NCBI GenBank assembly: GCA_947175585.1
Contig: CAMWNL010000053.1
Coordinates: 1-8,035 of the forward strand
Source: an uncultured Bacteroidales bacterium
GTDB lineage: Bacteria > Bacteroidota > Bacteroidia > Bacteroidales > Muribaculaceae
Reading direction: 5' to 3'
Length of the DNA: 8,035 nt
Part shown: positions 1 through 7,075 of the stretch, in pieces
Position numbering within the stretch: position 1 is the first letter of the stretch
Layout of the letters: the number at the start of each line of letters is the position of its first letter
Translations under genes and position numbers: made by a program
Notes under the pieces: model-generated
Databases searched by the model: none
The model's input: only the letters and a program-made list of their open reading frames with translations
What the model was told of the DNA's origin: nothing

Positions 1-34
1 ACAGCAGAAAACGAAATAGAATTAGTTTTTTCAT
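1..34 (-). CDS. 5' end of a probable exported protein, cut by the window edge
   Basis: An ATG at 34-32 on the minus strand opens a frame that stays open to the left edge and reads MKKLILFRFLL. A start Met, two Lys and a run of hydrophobic residues is the classic beginning of a signal peptide, so an exported or lipoprotein precursor is likely. Only 11 codons are visible, so no family can be named. The gene lies 145 bases downstream of the protease stop codon on the same strand, with two hairpins between them. The bases just upstream of the ATG are A/T-rich with no Shine-Dalgarno motif, as is usual in Bacteroidales. It could be another gene of the same surface-protein locus, or an unrelated gene with its own promoter. 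The start call rests on the signal-peptide-like composition and on orientation alone. Confidence 0.55.
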   Translation of the reverse strand, partial: MKKLILFRFLL

Positions 35-54
35 AGGATTAGATTTTAAGGTTT

Positions 55-93
55 TAACAAGGCGCGGCAGTCGTGAGACCGCCGCGCTTGTTA
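55..93 (-). other. GC-rich hairpin just upstream of the next start codon
   Basis: Positions 55-68 pair with 81-93. The core arms are CAAG(G)CGCGGC at 58-68 and GCCGCGCTTG at 81-90, with a single bulged G. The stem extends outward by three A/T pairs and inward, past an A.C mismatch (69/80), through GTC/GAC (70-72 with 77-79) to a GTGA loop at 73-76. Neither flank has a strong T run, so it is a poor classical intrinsic terminator. In the minus-strand direction it ends about 20 bases before the ATG at 34, so it may be a structured 5' leader element or a secondary terminator. Its role is uncertain. Confidence 0.5.
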
Positions 94-109
94 TATAAAC
101 CTGTCATAT

Positions 110-151
110 CAAAAGAAGTGGGAGATAAGCGATCAGGCTTATCTCCCACTT
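110..151 (-). terminator. Probable intrinsic terminator of the protease gene
   Basis: A perfect 15-bp inverted repeat (116-130 with 137-151) encloses a 6-base loop at 131-136. In the minus-strand direction the stem is followed by CTTTTG, a short T run, and the stem begins 27 bases after the protease stop codon. Position, orientation and a perfect stem all fit a rho-independent terminator ending the protease transcript. The T run is only four bases, so termination may be incomplete. No T run follows the stem on the plus strand. Confidence 0.75.
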
Positions 152-178
152 GAAATAGAGATGAATGTCTATCTGGGA

Positions 179-3100
179 TTATTTGATCATCACTTTGCGA
201 TAGATGCAGGTGTTGTCGGTGCGTACAAGGATAATGCGTACACCAGGTTCGAGATGAGAGATTGTCATGGTGTTGTTGCCGCTATTGGTCGCTATTGCAA
301 TCTTGTTGCCGGCGATGTCATAGACTTCAACCGCAATGACAGATGAGAGATCACCTTTCAGAGCCACAGCGCCGTTCTGACCGACAACCTCGAATGAGTC
401 GGTGTTGACTGCATCTATGGCAGCTGTGCCGTCAAGACCGATGCCGAAAGGAGCATTGAAAGTGCTTAGAGGCATTTCGTCGAAGCTGACGGTTGTTGAC
501 GAAACCATTTCTTTTTCATCAGGAGTGATGAAGCGGAAAGAAATGAGATCGCCTATATTACCATGGATGTTGATCATGATGACACCGTCAACATAGACGC
601 CAATACCGCGACATTCGTCACCGCAGAATGCTGCGACTTCATAAGCGCCTGCATCAGCTACATTGCCATCAATGTCAATCAGATTTGCTGTCAATGGCAT
701 TACTGAGGGGTATCTGTGGTTATCTACGACCCAGTTTCCTGCAGTGAGACGCGGCGCGGCTGCGATGAGAGCAGGTTCGTCAGCAACAGGAGCGAAGTTA
801 TATGTGAATTGTTTGTCTGAATTACTGTAATACATATAACCAACACCTGGAGTCAGAGAGGGGAGTGTGCCTTTCCAGACACCTTCATCATCAACCTGCT
901 GATAACCTTCAAGACCAACAATCATGTCGCCTTCTTCAGCTTCGAGTTCGGCAAGAAGGTCGCTGATGAGAAGACTTGCATCATCAACAGGACAGCCGAT
1001 CCAGTTCCAACCGCTGTGTAGAGTGACGGTGGCAGTCGGGTCGTAAGCAACACCGCTGATTGAAGCAGAGGCAGATTTTTCAGAAACGCAAACCTTGTAA
1101 GCGACTGCAGGATCGAGTTCTTTCAGATTGCCAACCAGACCGAGTTTCGGGTCACGGACGGTCTCAAGAGTTTGAGACACGATGCGGCTGATACCATCGT
1201 TAGCAAAATCAGAAACAGCGACAGCGGTCTCCATGTTATGAGAAATCCAGTTCCAATTCTGCATGAGGCTGTAATTGATATCAACACGTTTTAGCTCGAA
1301 GTCGAGAACAACCTTATCGGAAAGATTGCCTTTGTATTCAGCAATAGCGTTGACAGTCATGGCTTCGCCTTCCATAGCGAAAGGAGCTGTATAAGCTTTG
1401 CGCGAGCCGTCAGCAACAGACGGGTCTGTGCCGTCGAGAGTATAATAGATTGTTGCGCCATCGGTAGCGGAAACAAGTTCGATCTTGTCCTTGCGGTAGA
1501 GTTTGGTACCGCTCACGCCTGCAGAGGCAGGATTGTGAATCCAAAGAGGATGGCTTCCTATAGCAAACTCTGTTTTTGCTACGCCTTGGTTAGCGCAGAG
1601 GTAAGCATCAAACGGACGGACGGCGACACTGTCTTCGGGTGAAGCAAGAACGAATTTTGCACCTGACTCATCGAGAGCAAACCAGTCACCGAGACGAGAG
1701 TCTCCGTCAAATGAACCGTAAAGTGAGAATTCCTTGCCTGCGGCGACAGTCTCTTCGGGTACAGGGCTGAAAGCGACATCATAGACGAAATTATCATCGT
1801 CAGAGAGACCATCGGCAAAGAAAGTCACGGGAACAACTTCGAAAGGAGCACAAACGTTGGCAAGATAAGGACGATTGGCAAGGAACTGAGACTGAACAGT
1901 CATAGTTTCAGCCGTTTCGTCATCAAAAGAAATCAGGTTGATGCCGCTGCCCTGACGGTTGTCAAACTCGACACCATAAGTCATGCCTGTCGGGGCGAAA
2001 GGAAGCATTATGCCTTTCCAACCACCGTCAACGTCGTTGCCGTAGCTACCCGGAATGTCGACAGTGAATGATATACGGTGACTGCCAAGGCTAAAGCTTG
2101 CAGGAGCGTTAAACGGATGGTTGCCGTCAAGAATAATATCTGAAGCAGCGATGCGCTGGCCGTTGATATTGAGGATGATGTTGAGATGATCGGCATCAGG
2201 AATGTCTGTATCGGCCATATAGATGATACAGTTGGGGTTAAGACCGCGGAATGATTCGGCTGTTATACCGTCGTTAACCGAAGCCGCACGAGAAATCACC
2301 TCGTCGCTTCCGGAGGTAGCAGGGAGGATGATACTTGTAAGATTAGAGCAACCCTCAAACGCACCTTCGCCGATAGCGTTTACGCCCGGAATTGTGATTG
2401 ATTCGAGATTTTCGCAACCTTTGAATGACTCGGCGCCAATCTCAGAAACGTTAGCCGGGAAGATAACGTTGCGGAGATTTTCCATGCCTTCAAAAGCATT
2501 AGACGGTATTGACTCATTTTCAATCTGAGAGAGGTCAAGAGTCTCGACCGATTCGAATTTCTCGCGGATAGCGTCAAAAGCGTCTTCATCCAGCATACCG
2601 GTTACGGCAAGTTCGCTGAAGTCTTCCACTTCGTCTTTCTCAACAGCTGTGAGATCTTCTGACGGTATCGGAGATCCTTCCTCAACGTGAAGTGTACCAT
2701 AAACCTTTACCCAGGTATCGCCGGGGAGTGCCGGGATCGTGTAGAGACCTTCCTGGTCGGGGAACGCTTCAAATGTTTTCACTTCATATTCAGCTTCAGC
2801 CTTCTCAGTCGCCGGCTTCACCATGATCTTGTTTTCTATCAGAACAGAAAGAACCACGTTGGGTGAGGGTGGGGTAAGCCGGAATTTGTAATCCTTACCT
2901 TCTTTATAGGTAGTTTTGGTTCCGGTCTCACCATAGATAAATTTAGAAAGTTGAGCATCATATCTATCATCAGCTTCGACATTGACAATTTCTGCTTTTA
3001 CATCTGCTGCCCCATCAAGATTCTGGAATGTGATGGGATAGTAGAATATGATGTCGAGTGTATGATTCTGAACATAGTCATAATATACCGGACTGATGTT

Positions 3101-6100
3101 GGGATTAAACTTAATAACGTACTGTCCGCCGTAACCATACTGATCAGGCGATGTATAAGAGGTTATTTCCCTACCGTTGTCATACAATTTGAAGACTACG
3201 CCACGTCTGTAGATTCCTGATGATTTCGAGATGGTAGGACAGTTCGGGAGACCTATTGAAACCTGAACAGTAGAATTGGTTACCTCAATCTTGCTGCCAT
3301 CTCCGTAAATAGCATTATAGACGAACGCTCTTGTGGGTTCGTATTTGATCCAATAGTAATTCTTAGATGACAACGGACCGATTTCCTTCCAGAAAGCAGC
3401 AGCAGAGTAAGCTGACTCAGAGCCACGCGGTATTTCAAGAGTAATCTTTGCGGCATCAGAGGGGAAAGGCGACAATGTGCCGGTGGCAGGAGGAGTATCA
3501 CCGAGCATTATGATCTTGGTAAGAGCCACGCAAGACGAGAACGCTCCGGAACCTACATAATTAACACTTGCAGGAATTGTGACTTCAGCAAGCTGAGAAC
3601 AACGGGCAAAGGCATTGTCGCTGATGCGTTCGAGGCCCTGCGGCAGAATAATCTTCTTCAAAGCAGATACGACACCGGACGTAGAGGGCGCAAAGGCATT
3701 GGCCGGAATAGCGTCTCTTGACATAGCCGCTCCCTTGATGGTCACGTCAGCGAGATCGAGGTCAATAATATAAGCGGCATTATTGCGGAAAGCTTCAAAT
3801 TCGCTATCAAGAATTGTGCCGATGACTTTCAGACGAGCCGGACACTCAGCGATTTTCTTAGCGAGTTCGCCTTCCTGAACGTTAACGACAACATAGTCTG
3901 AAGCTCCGGCGTCGTTAATCTGGATTGTGATATCAAGATCCTCGGTTACTGCCGGAATAGACAGATTGGCGACGGCAGCACTCACAACCTTATTTATGCC
4001 GTTAACAGCGAGCGTCACACGCTGCAAGGGAGAAACAGGAGTAACCTTAAGGTTGAACGGCATGCCGCGAACAATCTCAGTAGCAGTTCCCGATAGCTGA
4101 GCACCGTTAACAGACTGAGGCATGTTGATATTGTGATAAACAACCCGGTTGCCCACAGCGCTGATACGGTCTGTGATGCTATCGGCCTCGGCCTCTACAA
4201 GTGTCCAGTCTTTTTTATTATAAGAGGTAGCAAGACGAAGGAGATTGCCTTCTTTTACGGACGCTTCGTTGACCTGACAGTCGAAATTGAAGGTCAGATT
4301 ACCAGCGTTGTTAGAGTAGTTGGCGATAACCGGAGAAATAAACTCTTTGATATTACCGTTTTTGTCAGTAAGCACCATGCCATAGAACTTGGATGCATCA
4401 TATCCGGCAGGTACTTTGATGGCATTGGCTCTAACAGTGAATGCTTTTCCAAGCGGTACGTTAACGACCTCAGTAACGAGACCTACGCCACCTTCATCAC
4501 CGGTGATTTTCCATGTCTTATCGACAGTGGTCGCTGTCGGCTCTTTAAAGATAACATGGATAAGGGTGTTGGCTTTAACAGGAGTGCTATAGATACCGTC
4601 GGCGTTAACATAAAGACGGTTGCTGTTAGCGTAGACTTCCATTGTAGCGTCGCCGAACGAATCGTCGCTTTCAAGTGAAAAGCTGTAAACAGAACCGGGA
4701 GCAAATTCAGTACCTTCGGTGATAGAAGTGAACTTGAGGCCTTTGTCTTCCTTGACTGTTACAGTATAATAATCAGGAGCCACGACATTCTGTTCTTCAA
4801 TTTCTTTGAAATCCTGCCAGTTTTCTTTAGCCTTATAAGCTGCAGATGCGCCAACAGGTACGATAAGTTTTGCTTTGGGAGTGCCTTCAAATACGCACCA
4901 GTTGACCCAAGCAGGATTAGCGCGACGAACAATAACCTCTCGGAGCGAAGAGCAACCAACGAAGATATTATATTCATAAGTAGCTACAGAGGCAGGAATT
5001 TCGATTGATTTCAGGCCTGTGTTGTTGAAACAGCCGCTTTTGAATGTGGTTACGTTAGACGGCAGGATTATGGTCTGAAGCGAACGATAACCGCTGAACG
5101 CTTTTGCCGGGATGGCATTGGCCGGGTTAGAGCCGTTGGCAAGAATATTGACTTGAGAAATGTCGAGGCGGTTAAGTTTCATACGCTCGCGAATGAACGT
5201 GAAGTCGTTGACGTTCATTGTGCCGAAAAGGGTGAGGTCAACGATTGTCGCGGTCTCTTTTTCATCGAGCATATCCTGGAGTTTGCCGGCTTCAAGCCAT
5301 AGAACACTCTTAGACAGTACTTCGGATGCATTCTGCACGATTATATCAATATTCTGGTCTTCGATAACATTGGCAATCTTGTAGCCGTTAGAAGCGTCAG
5401 CAGTAAGAATATAGCCATTGGCTTTAACTGTGATTACTTTATCAGCTGATTTCGGAGTGACCTTGAACGAGAAGTCACGGCCTTTGATAACCTTATCATC
5501 GGTTGTTGAAACCTCAACGTCTTCTGTCGACGAAGGTATGGTGATAGAGAAGTAGGGAATCTCGGCACCTTTTGCAAGCACTTCTCCGGGGGCAAGCAGG
5601 TCACCGGCAACCGGCAACCAAGCCGCGCTGTCAGAAGATTTTGTTACGAGACGAACCACATCACCATCACTTACCGATATGCCTGAAGGAAGTGTACAGT
5701 TGAAATCAACATATTTCTGAGTCTGTAAAGCAACCAACTTGAAGTTGCGGCCATCATTGAGCAGGGCTTTCTGCTTACCGGCTGCATCAAACAACGCGAC
5801 TGAAAGCTGGCCCGAGAAGTCGGTGTTAGAGATATTTTTAAGAGCACCTGCTCTCAATGAGAATGATTTTCCAGCAGGAACGTCAGTCACATCAAGAGTA
5901 AGACCGACCTGACGTTCGTCGCTCGTGATGTGGATAGGAGACCATTCGATTTCTGTAGTCGAGGGCTTGATGTTATATACTATCGTGGTAAGATCGTTAT
6001 AGCTGTGTGCCCGGCTAACGACAGGATTGAGAGCATCGGAAGCGTAGTATCCATTGGCTGAACCACCCCAGCCCCAGTTGATGTGAAAGTAGACTGTGGA

Positions 6101-7018
6101 ACCTCTTTTTTCATAACCGTCGCAAACGAATGCATGGCCCGAAGAAACATCCTGACCGCTGTAAAGCACCGGGCGACCTTCGTTGATTTCGTTAACAATG
6201 ACGGCATCCCATGCGTCTTTACTCATTTCAGAGCGCTTCTTATATGATACTCCGGAATCATAGCCAAACAAAGATGACAATGCGTAGGGTACCTTTACTT
6301 CGAAAGCACTCGAACTTGACATGCCGAAATCAGTTCCGATCGCAATTGCAGCATCGGCGACAAGCGTAGCAACTACATCCGCTTCGTCCTGAGTATAACC
6401 ATTGCGGTAGTTATCGTTACGCATATCACTCCAAGAGTATGCAGATGCTTCGCCATCTTTAACTAACGAAGCCGGGCGATTGGCCGGATATGAATGATAT
6501 TTGAGAATTTCGGCCAACGCTACACCGACACATCCGGTAAGTCGACGGTTGGGAATATTGTTATTGAACGGTGCTTCCTGACTCCACGAGGGAGTTTCGA
6601 GAAGTTTGCTTTCAAGTTCACCTGCACGAGCAGAGCGAATTTTATATGGGGCGCTGACGGCCGCTGCAGCCGGTGTCGACAAAATCGAGCCGGCCGCATC
6701 GGGAATGTTGTTACTGCTCCACGTAGTAGAAGTTGAATATGCAATGACCGGGATTGAATTATCGTCGGCGGATACGATAATGAATCCTTTGCCATCTTTA
6801 GCGTTGAACACATAGCAAACAGGGTTAGAAGATGCATCACGTGTGATGTGGGCAAGTGAAAACGCATCTTTGCCAGTCAACCTTTGTACTTTGCCGGTCT
6901 GAAAGAATTCAGCGGCAACGTTTTTAGCTTCGTCCTCAGAGAGAGTCGCCGCTCCGGAAACTGATGGAGCGAGTACGCATAACCCGAGAATCAGCGTCTG
7001 CTGAATTGATTTAAGCAT
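179..7018 (-). CDS. Giant secreted C10 (streptopain-family) cysteine protease with BspA-type LRRs and a T9SS-like sorting domain
   Basis: This 2279-residue protein is predicted to be an exported cysteine endopeptidase. Residues 1-23 form a signal peptide (cut near SVSGA) and about 24-123 resemble the Spi propeptide (GFIIVSADD, then PVIAY). The C10 catalytic domain spans about 124-351: likely oxyanion Gln147 in WSQ, nucleophile Cys163 in TGCVGVALAEILKYH, His295 in GHAFVCDGY, and Asn314-Trp315 in HINWGWGG. These align with streptopain Cys192, His340 and Asn356-Trp357, so it is probably active. Then follow beta module plus LRR (354-744), a beta module (748-826), a second beta plus LRR module (829-1216), further beta modules (1220-1441), a third LRR block (1465-1600), an unnamed GWK-LPF domain (about 1608-1825), a chitobiase-C-terminal-like domain (1835-1907), two WNWI repeats (1914-2075), an unnamed ECRG domain (about 2092-2192) and a T9SS type A-like tail (2200-2279). 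It is several times the length of streptopain (about 400 residues). The start is set by the signal peptide. The gene follows the repeat-protein gene by 57 bases. The substrate is unknown. Confidence 0.95.
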   Translation of the reverse strand: MLKSIQQTLILGLCVLAPSVSGAATLSEDEAKNVAAEFFQTGKVQRLTGKDAFSLAHITRDASSNPVCYVFNAKDGKGFIIVSADDNSIPVIAYSTSTTWSSNNIPDAAGSILSTPAAAAVSAPYKIRSARAGELESKLLETPSWSQEAPFNNNIPNRRLTGCVGVALAEILKYHSYPANRPASLVKDGEASAYSWSDMRNDNYRNGYTQDEADVVATLVADAAIAIGTDFGMSSSSAFEVKVPYALSSLFGYDSGVSYKKRSEMSKDAWDAVIVNEINEGRPVLYSGQDVSSGHAFVCDGYEKRGSTVYFHINWGWGGSANGYYASDALNPVVSRAHSYNDLTTIVYNIKPSTTEIEWSPIHITSDERQVGLTLDVTDVPAGKSFSLRAGALKNISNTDFSGQLSVALFDAAGKQKALLNDGRNFKLVALQTQKYVDFNCTLPSGISVSDGDVVRLVTKSSDSAAWLPVAGDLLAPGEVLAKGAEIPYFSITIPSSTEDVEVSTTDDKVIKGRDFSFKVTPKSADKVITVKANGYILTADASNGYKIANVIEDQNIDIIVQNASEVLSKSVLWLEAGKLQDMLDEKETATIVDLTLFGTMNVNDFTFIRERMKLNRLDISQVNILANGSNPANAIPAKAFSGYRSLQTIILPSNVTTFKSGCFNNTGLKSIEIPASVATYEYNIFVGCSSLREVIVRRANPAWVNWCVFEGTPKAKLIVPVGASAAYKAKENWQDFKEIEEQNVVAPDYYTVTVKEDKGLKFTSITEGTEFAPGSVYSFSLESDDSFGDATMEVYANSNRLYVNADGIYSTPVKANTLIHVIFKEPTATTVDKTWKITGDEGGVGLVTEVVNVPLGKAFTVRANAIKVPAGYDASKFYGMVLTDKNGNIKEFISPVIANYSNNAGNLTFNFDCQVNEASVKEGNLLRLATSYNKKDWTLVEAEADSITDRISAVGNRVVYHNINMPQSVNGAQLSGTATEIVRGMPFNLKVTPVSPLQRVTLAVNGINKVVSAAVANLSIPAVTEDLDITIQINDAGASDYVVVNVQEGELAKKIAECPARLKVIGTILDSEFEAFRNNAAYIIDLDLADVTIKGAAMSRDAIPANAFAPSTSGVVSALKKIILPQGLERISDNAFARCSQLAEVTIPASVNYVGSGAFSSCVALTKIIMLGDTPPATGTLSPFPSDAAKITLEIPRGSESAYSAAAFWKEIGPLSSKNYYWIKYEPTRAFVYNAIYGDGSKIEVTNSTVQVSIGLPNCPTISKSSGIYRRGVVFKLYDNGREITSYTSPDQYGYGGQYVIKFNPNISPVYYDYVQNHTLDIIFYYPITFQNLDGAADVKAEIVNVEADDRYDAQLSKFIYGETGTKTTYKEGKDYKFRLTPPSPNVVLSVLIENKIMVKPATEKAEAEYEVKTFEAFPDQEGLYTIPALPGDTWVKVYGTLHVEEGSPIPSEDLTAVEKDEVEDFSELAVTGMLDEDAFDAIREKFESVETLDLSQIENESIPSNAFEGMENLRNVIFPANVSEIGAESFKGCENLESITIPGVNAIGEGAFEGCSNLTSIILPATSGSDEVISRAASVNDGITAESFRGLNPNCIIYMADTDIPDADHLNIILNINGQRIAASDIILDGNHPFNAPASFSLGSHRISFTVDIPGSYGNDVDGGWKGIMLPFAPTGMTYGVEFDNRQGSGINLISFDDETAETMTVQSQFLANRPYLANVCAPFEVVPVTFFADGLSDDDNFVYDVAFSPVPEETVAAGKEFSLYGSFDGDSRLGDWFALDESGAKFVLASPEDSVAVRPFDAYLCANQGVAKTEFAIGSHPLWIHNPASAGVSGTKLYRKDKIELVSATDGATIYYTLDGTDPSVADGSRKAYTAPFAMEGEAMTVNAIAEYKGNLSDKVVLDFELKRVDINYSLMQNWNWISHNMETAVAVSDFANDGISRIVSQTLETVRDPKLGLVGNLKELDPAVAYKVCVSEKSASASISGVAYDPTATVTLHSGWNWIGCPVDDASLLISDLLAELEAEEGDMIVGLEGYQQVDDEGVWKGTLPSLTPGVGYMYYSNSDKQFTYNFAPVADEPALIAAAPRLTAGNWVVDNHRYPSVMPLTANLIDIDGNVADAGAYEVAAFCGDECRGIGVYVDGVIMINIHGNIGDLISFRFITPDEKEMVSSTTVSFDEMPLSTFNAPFGIGLDGTAAIDAVNTDSFEVVGQNGAVALKGDLSSVIAVEVYDIAGNKIAIATNSGNNTMTISHLEPGVRIILVRTDNTCIYRKVMIK
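182..421 (-). other. T9SS type A-like C-terminal sorting domain of the protease (residues about 2200-2279)
   Basis: The tail has the usual order: a VEVYDIAGNKI strand, a glycine/asparagine-rich turn, then a strand after HLEPG, ending in RKVMIK. In this family the domain directs transport across the outer membrane by the type IX system and is usually cleaved, with the cargo released or linked to anionic lipopolysaccharide. One oddity is that the usual G-V-Y strand motif reads GVRIILVR, with Arg in place of Tyr. Confidence 0.8.
794..1279 (-). repeat. Tandem WNWI domain pair (residues about 1914-2075)
   Basis: Two units of about 75 residues each open with a tryptophan motif (QNWNWISHN at 1920-1928 and SGWNWIGCP at 2002-2010). 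Each continues with a helical stretch, an I-V-x-Q or IVGLEGYQQ strand, and a closing G-x-L-x-x-L-x-P-x-x-x-Y motif (GNLKELDPAVAYKV and GTLPSLTPGVGYMYY). The pattern recurs in large secreted Bacteroidetes proteins, but I cannot give it a secure domain name or function. Confidence 0.65.
1298..1516 (-). other. Chitobiase/beta-hexosaminidase C-terminal-like (CHB_HEX_C_1) domain (residues about 1835-1907)
   Basis: The signature IYYTLDGTDPS, followed by the YTAPF strand and a closing segment with TVNAIAEYKGNLSDKV, is typical of this small beta-sandwich domain. It occurs as a structural spacer in many secreted bacterial proteins. It is not itself catalytic and does not show that the protein acts on chitin. 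Confidence 0.8.
2219..2626 (-). repeat. Third BspA-type LRR block (residues about 1465-1600)
   Basis: This is a shorter LRR_5-like block with regular units: LDLSQIENESIPSNAFEGM, LRNVIFPANVSEIGAESF, LESITIPGVNAIGEGAF, then LTSIILPATS. It lacks the W-containing cap that closes the first two blocks and instead runs through CIIYM into the GWK-LPF domain. It is preceded by a beta module (1329-1441) that shares the FRLTP-type strand, so it looks like a partial third copy of the larger module. Confidence 0.8.
3371..5959 (-). repeat. Duplicated module of about 390 residues: beta domain, second beta domain, BspA-type LRR block
   Basis: Residues 354-744 (5959-4787) and 829-1216 (4534-3371) share one order of parts. 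Each starts with a beta domain of the type that follows C10 catalytic domains (VGLTLDVTDVPAGKSFSLRA against VGLVTEVVNVPLGKAFTVRA). Next is a domain with a FSFKVTP or FNLKVTP strand. Then comes a helix-rich lead-in to an LRR_5/BspA block with AIPAKAF or AIPANAF, repeated IEIPASV or VTIPASV strands, and a closing cap (LIVPVGASAAYKAKENW against LEIPRGSESAYSAAAFW). A further beta module (748-826) lies between the copies. The copies are clearly diverged at protein level, so the duplication is old. LRR blocks of this type commonly serve in binding or adhesion; the ligand here is unknown. Confidence 0.8.
5966..6649 (-). other. C10 peptidase catalytic domain (residues about 124-351)
   Basis: This is the papain-fold catalytic unit. 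Cys163 is encoded at 6530-6532 and His295 at 6134-6136. The stretch from GHAF to DALNP matches the streptopain layout closely, including the paired Trp-Gly motif (WGWGG). The Cys-to-His distance is 132 residues against 148 in streptopain, so the domain is slightly compact. Just before the nucleophile the sequence reads NNNIPNRRLTGC; a cysteine that many Bacteroidetes relatives have in this segment (N-x-x-C-P) is absent. That cysteine is not catalytic in the family, so loss of activity is not implied. Confidence 0.93.
6650..7018 (-). other. Signal peptide and Spi-type propeptide (residues 1-123)
   Basis: Lys3 is followed by a hydrophobic core (LILGLCVLAP) and an Ala/Gly/Ser cleavage region ending near residue 23. 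Cys14 sits inside the core after Leu-Gly-Leu, which does not fit a lipobox, so signal peptidase I processing is expected rather than lipidation. Residues about 24-123 resemble the Spi/propeptide domain that keeps C10 proteases inactive until it is removed: an N-terminal helix with EDEAKNVAAEFF, then CYVFNAKDGKGFIIVSADD. Activation by autoprocessing near residues 120-140 is inferred from the family. Confidence 0.8.
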
Positions 7019-7075
7019 AGTTTATTAGTTTTTAGTTTTAGATTTCATTTTTAGAGAACTACAGAACTGAGATTA
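7019..7075 (-). promoter_or_regulatory. Intergenic A/T-rich translation leader of the protease gene
   Basis: The 57 bases between the upstream stop codon and the protease ATG contain no inverted repeat with a T run and no convincing TAnnTTTG-type Bacteroidales promoter. On the minus strand the last 35 or so bases are rich in A (ending AAAACTAATAAACT before the ATG) and have no Shine-Dalgarno sequence, as is typical of translation initiation regions in this phylum. The short gap and the absence of a terminator favour co-transcription of the two genes. Confidence 0.55.

Noticed and set aside
93..114. A possible minus-strand promoter for the next gene (TTGATA and TATATA-like boxes between the two hairpins)
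   Set aside because: The spacing between the boxes is too short for a standard promoter and the Bacteroidales TAnnTTTG element is absent, so it was not annotated.
2951..3220. An 89-codon plus-strand frame with a hydrophobic, Ile-rich start
   Set aside because: The Ile-rich stretch is the antisense image of Asp- and Tyr-rich codons in the protease gene. Nothing else supports it.
4133..4678. A 181-codon open frame on the plus strand, antisense to the protease gene
   Set aside because: It lies wholly inside the 2279-codon gene, shows no recognisable motif, and has no signal peptide or leader. Its openness is best explained by codon composition of the opposite strand.
6520..6867. A 115-codon minus-strand frame over the catalytic domain
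   Set aside because: It overlaps the real frame, which carries the clear C10 motifs. The product is low-complexity and basic, with no domain.
6956..7018. A lipoprotein signal (Cys14) at the protease N-terminus
   Set aside because: The residues before the Cys are Leu-Gly-Leu and do not meet the lipobox rule of a small residue at -1. A normal signal peptidase I site follows, and the protein has a T9SS-like tail.
7025..7048. A seven-codon mini-ORF (MKSKTKN, then stop) just upstream of the protease start
   Set aside because: It arises naturally in an A-rich leader and has no sign of a conserved leader peptide. A role in reinitiation cannot be supported from one sequence.
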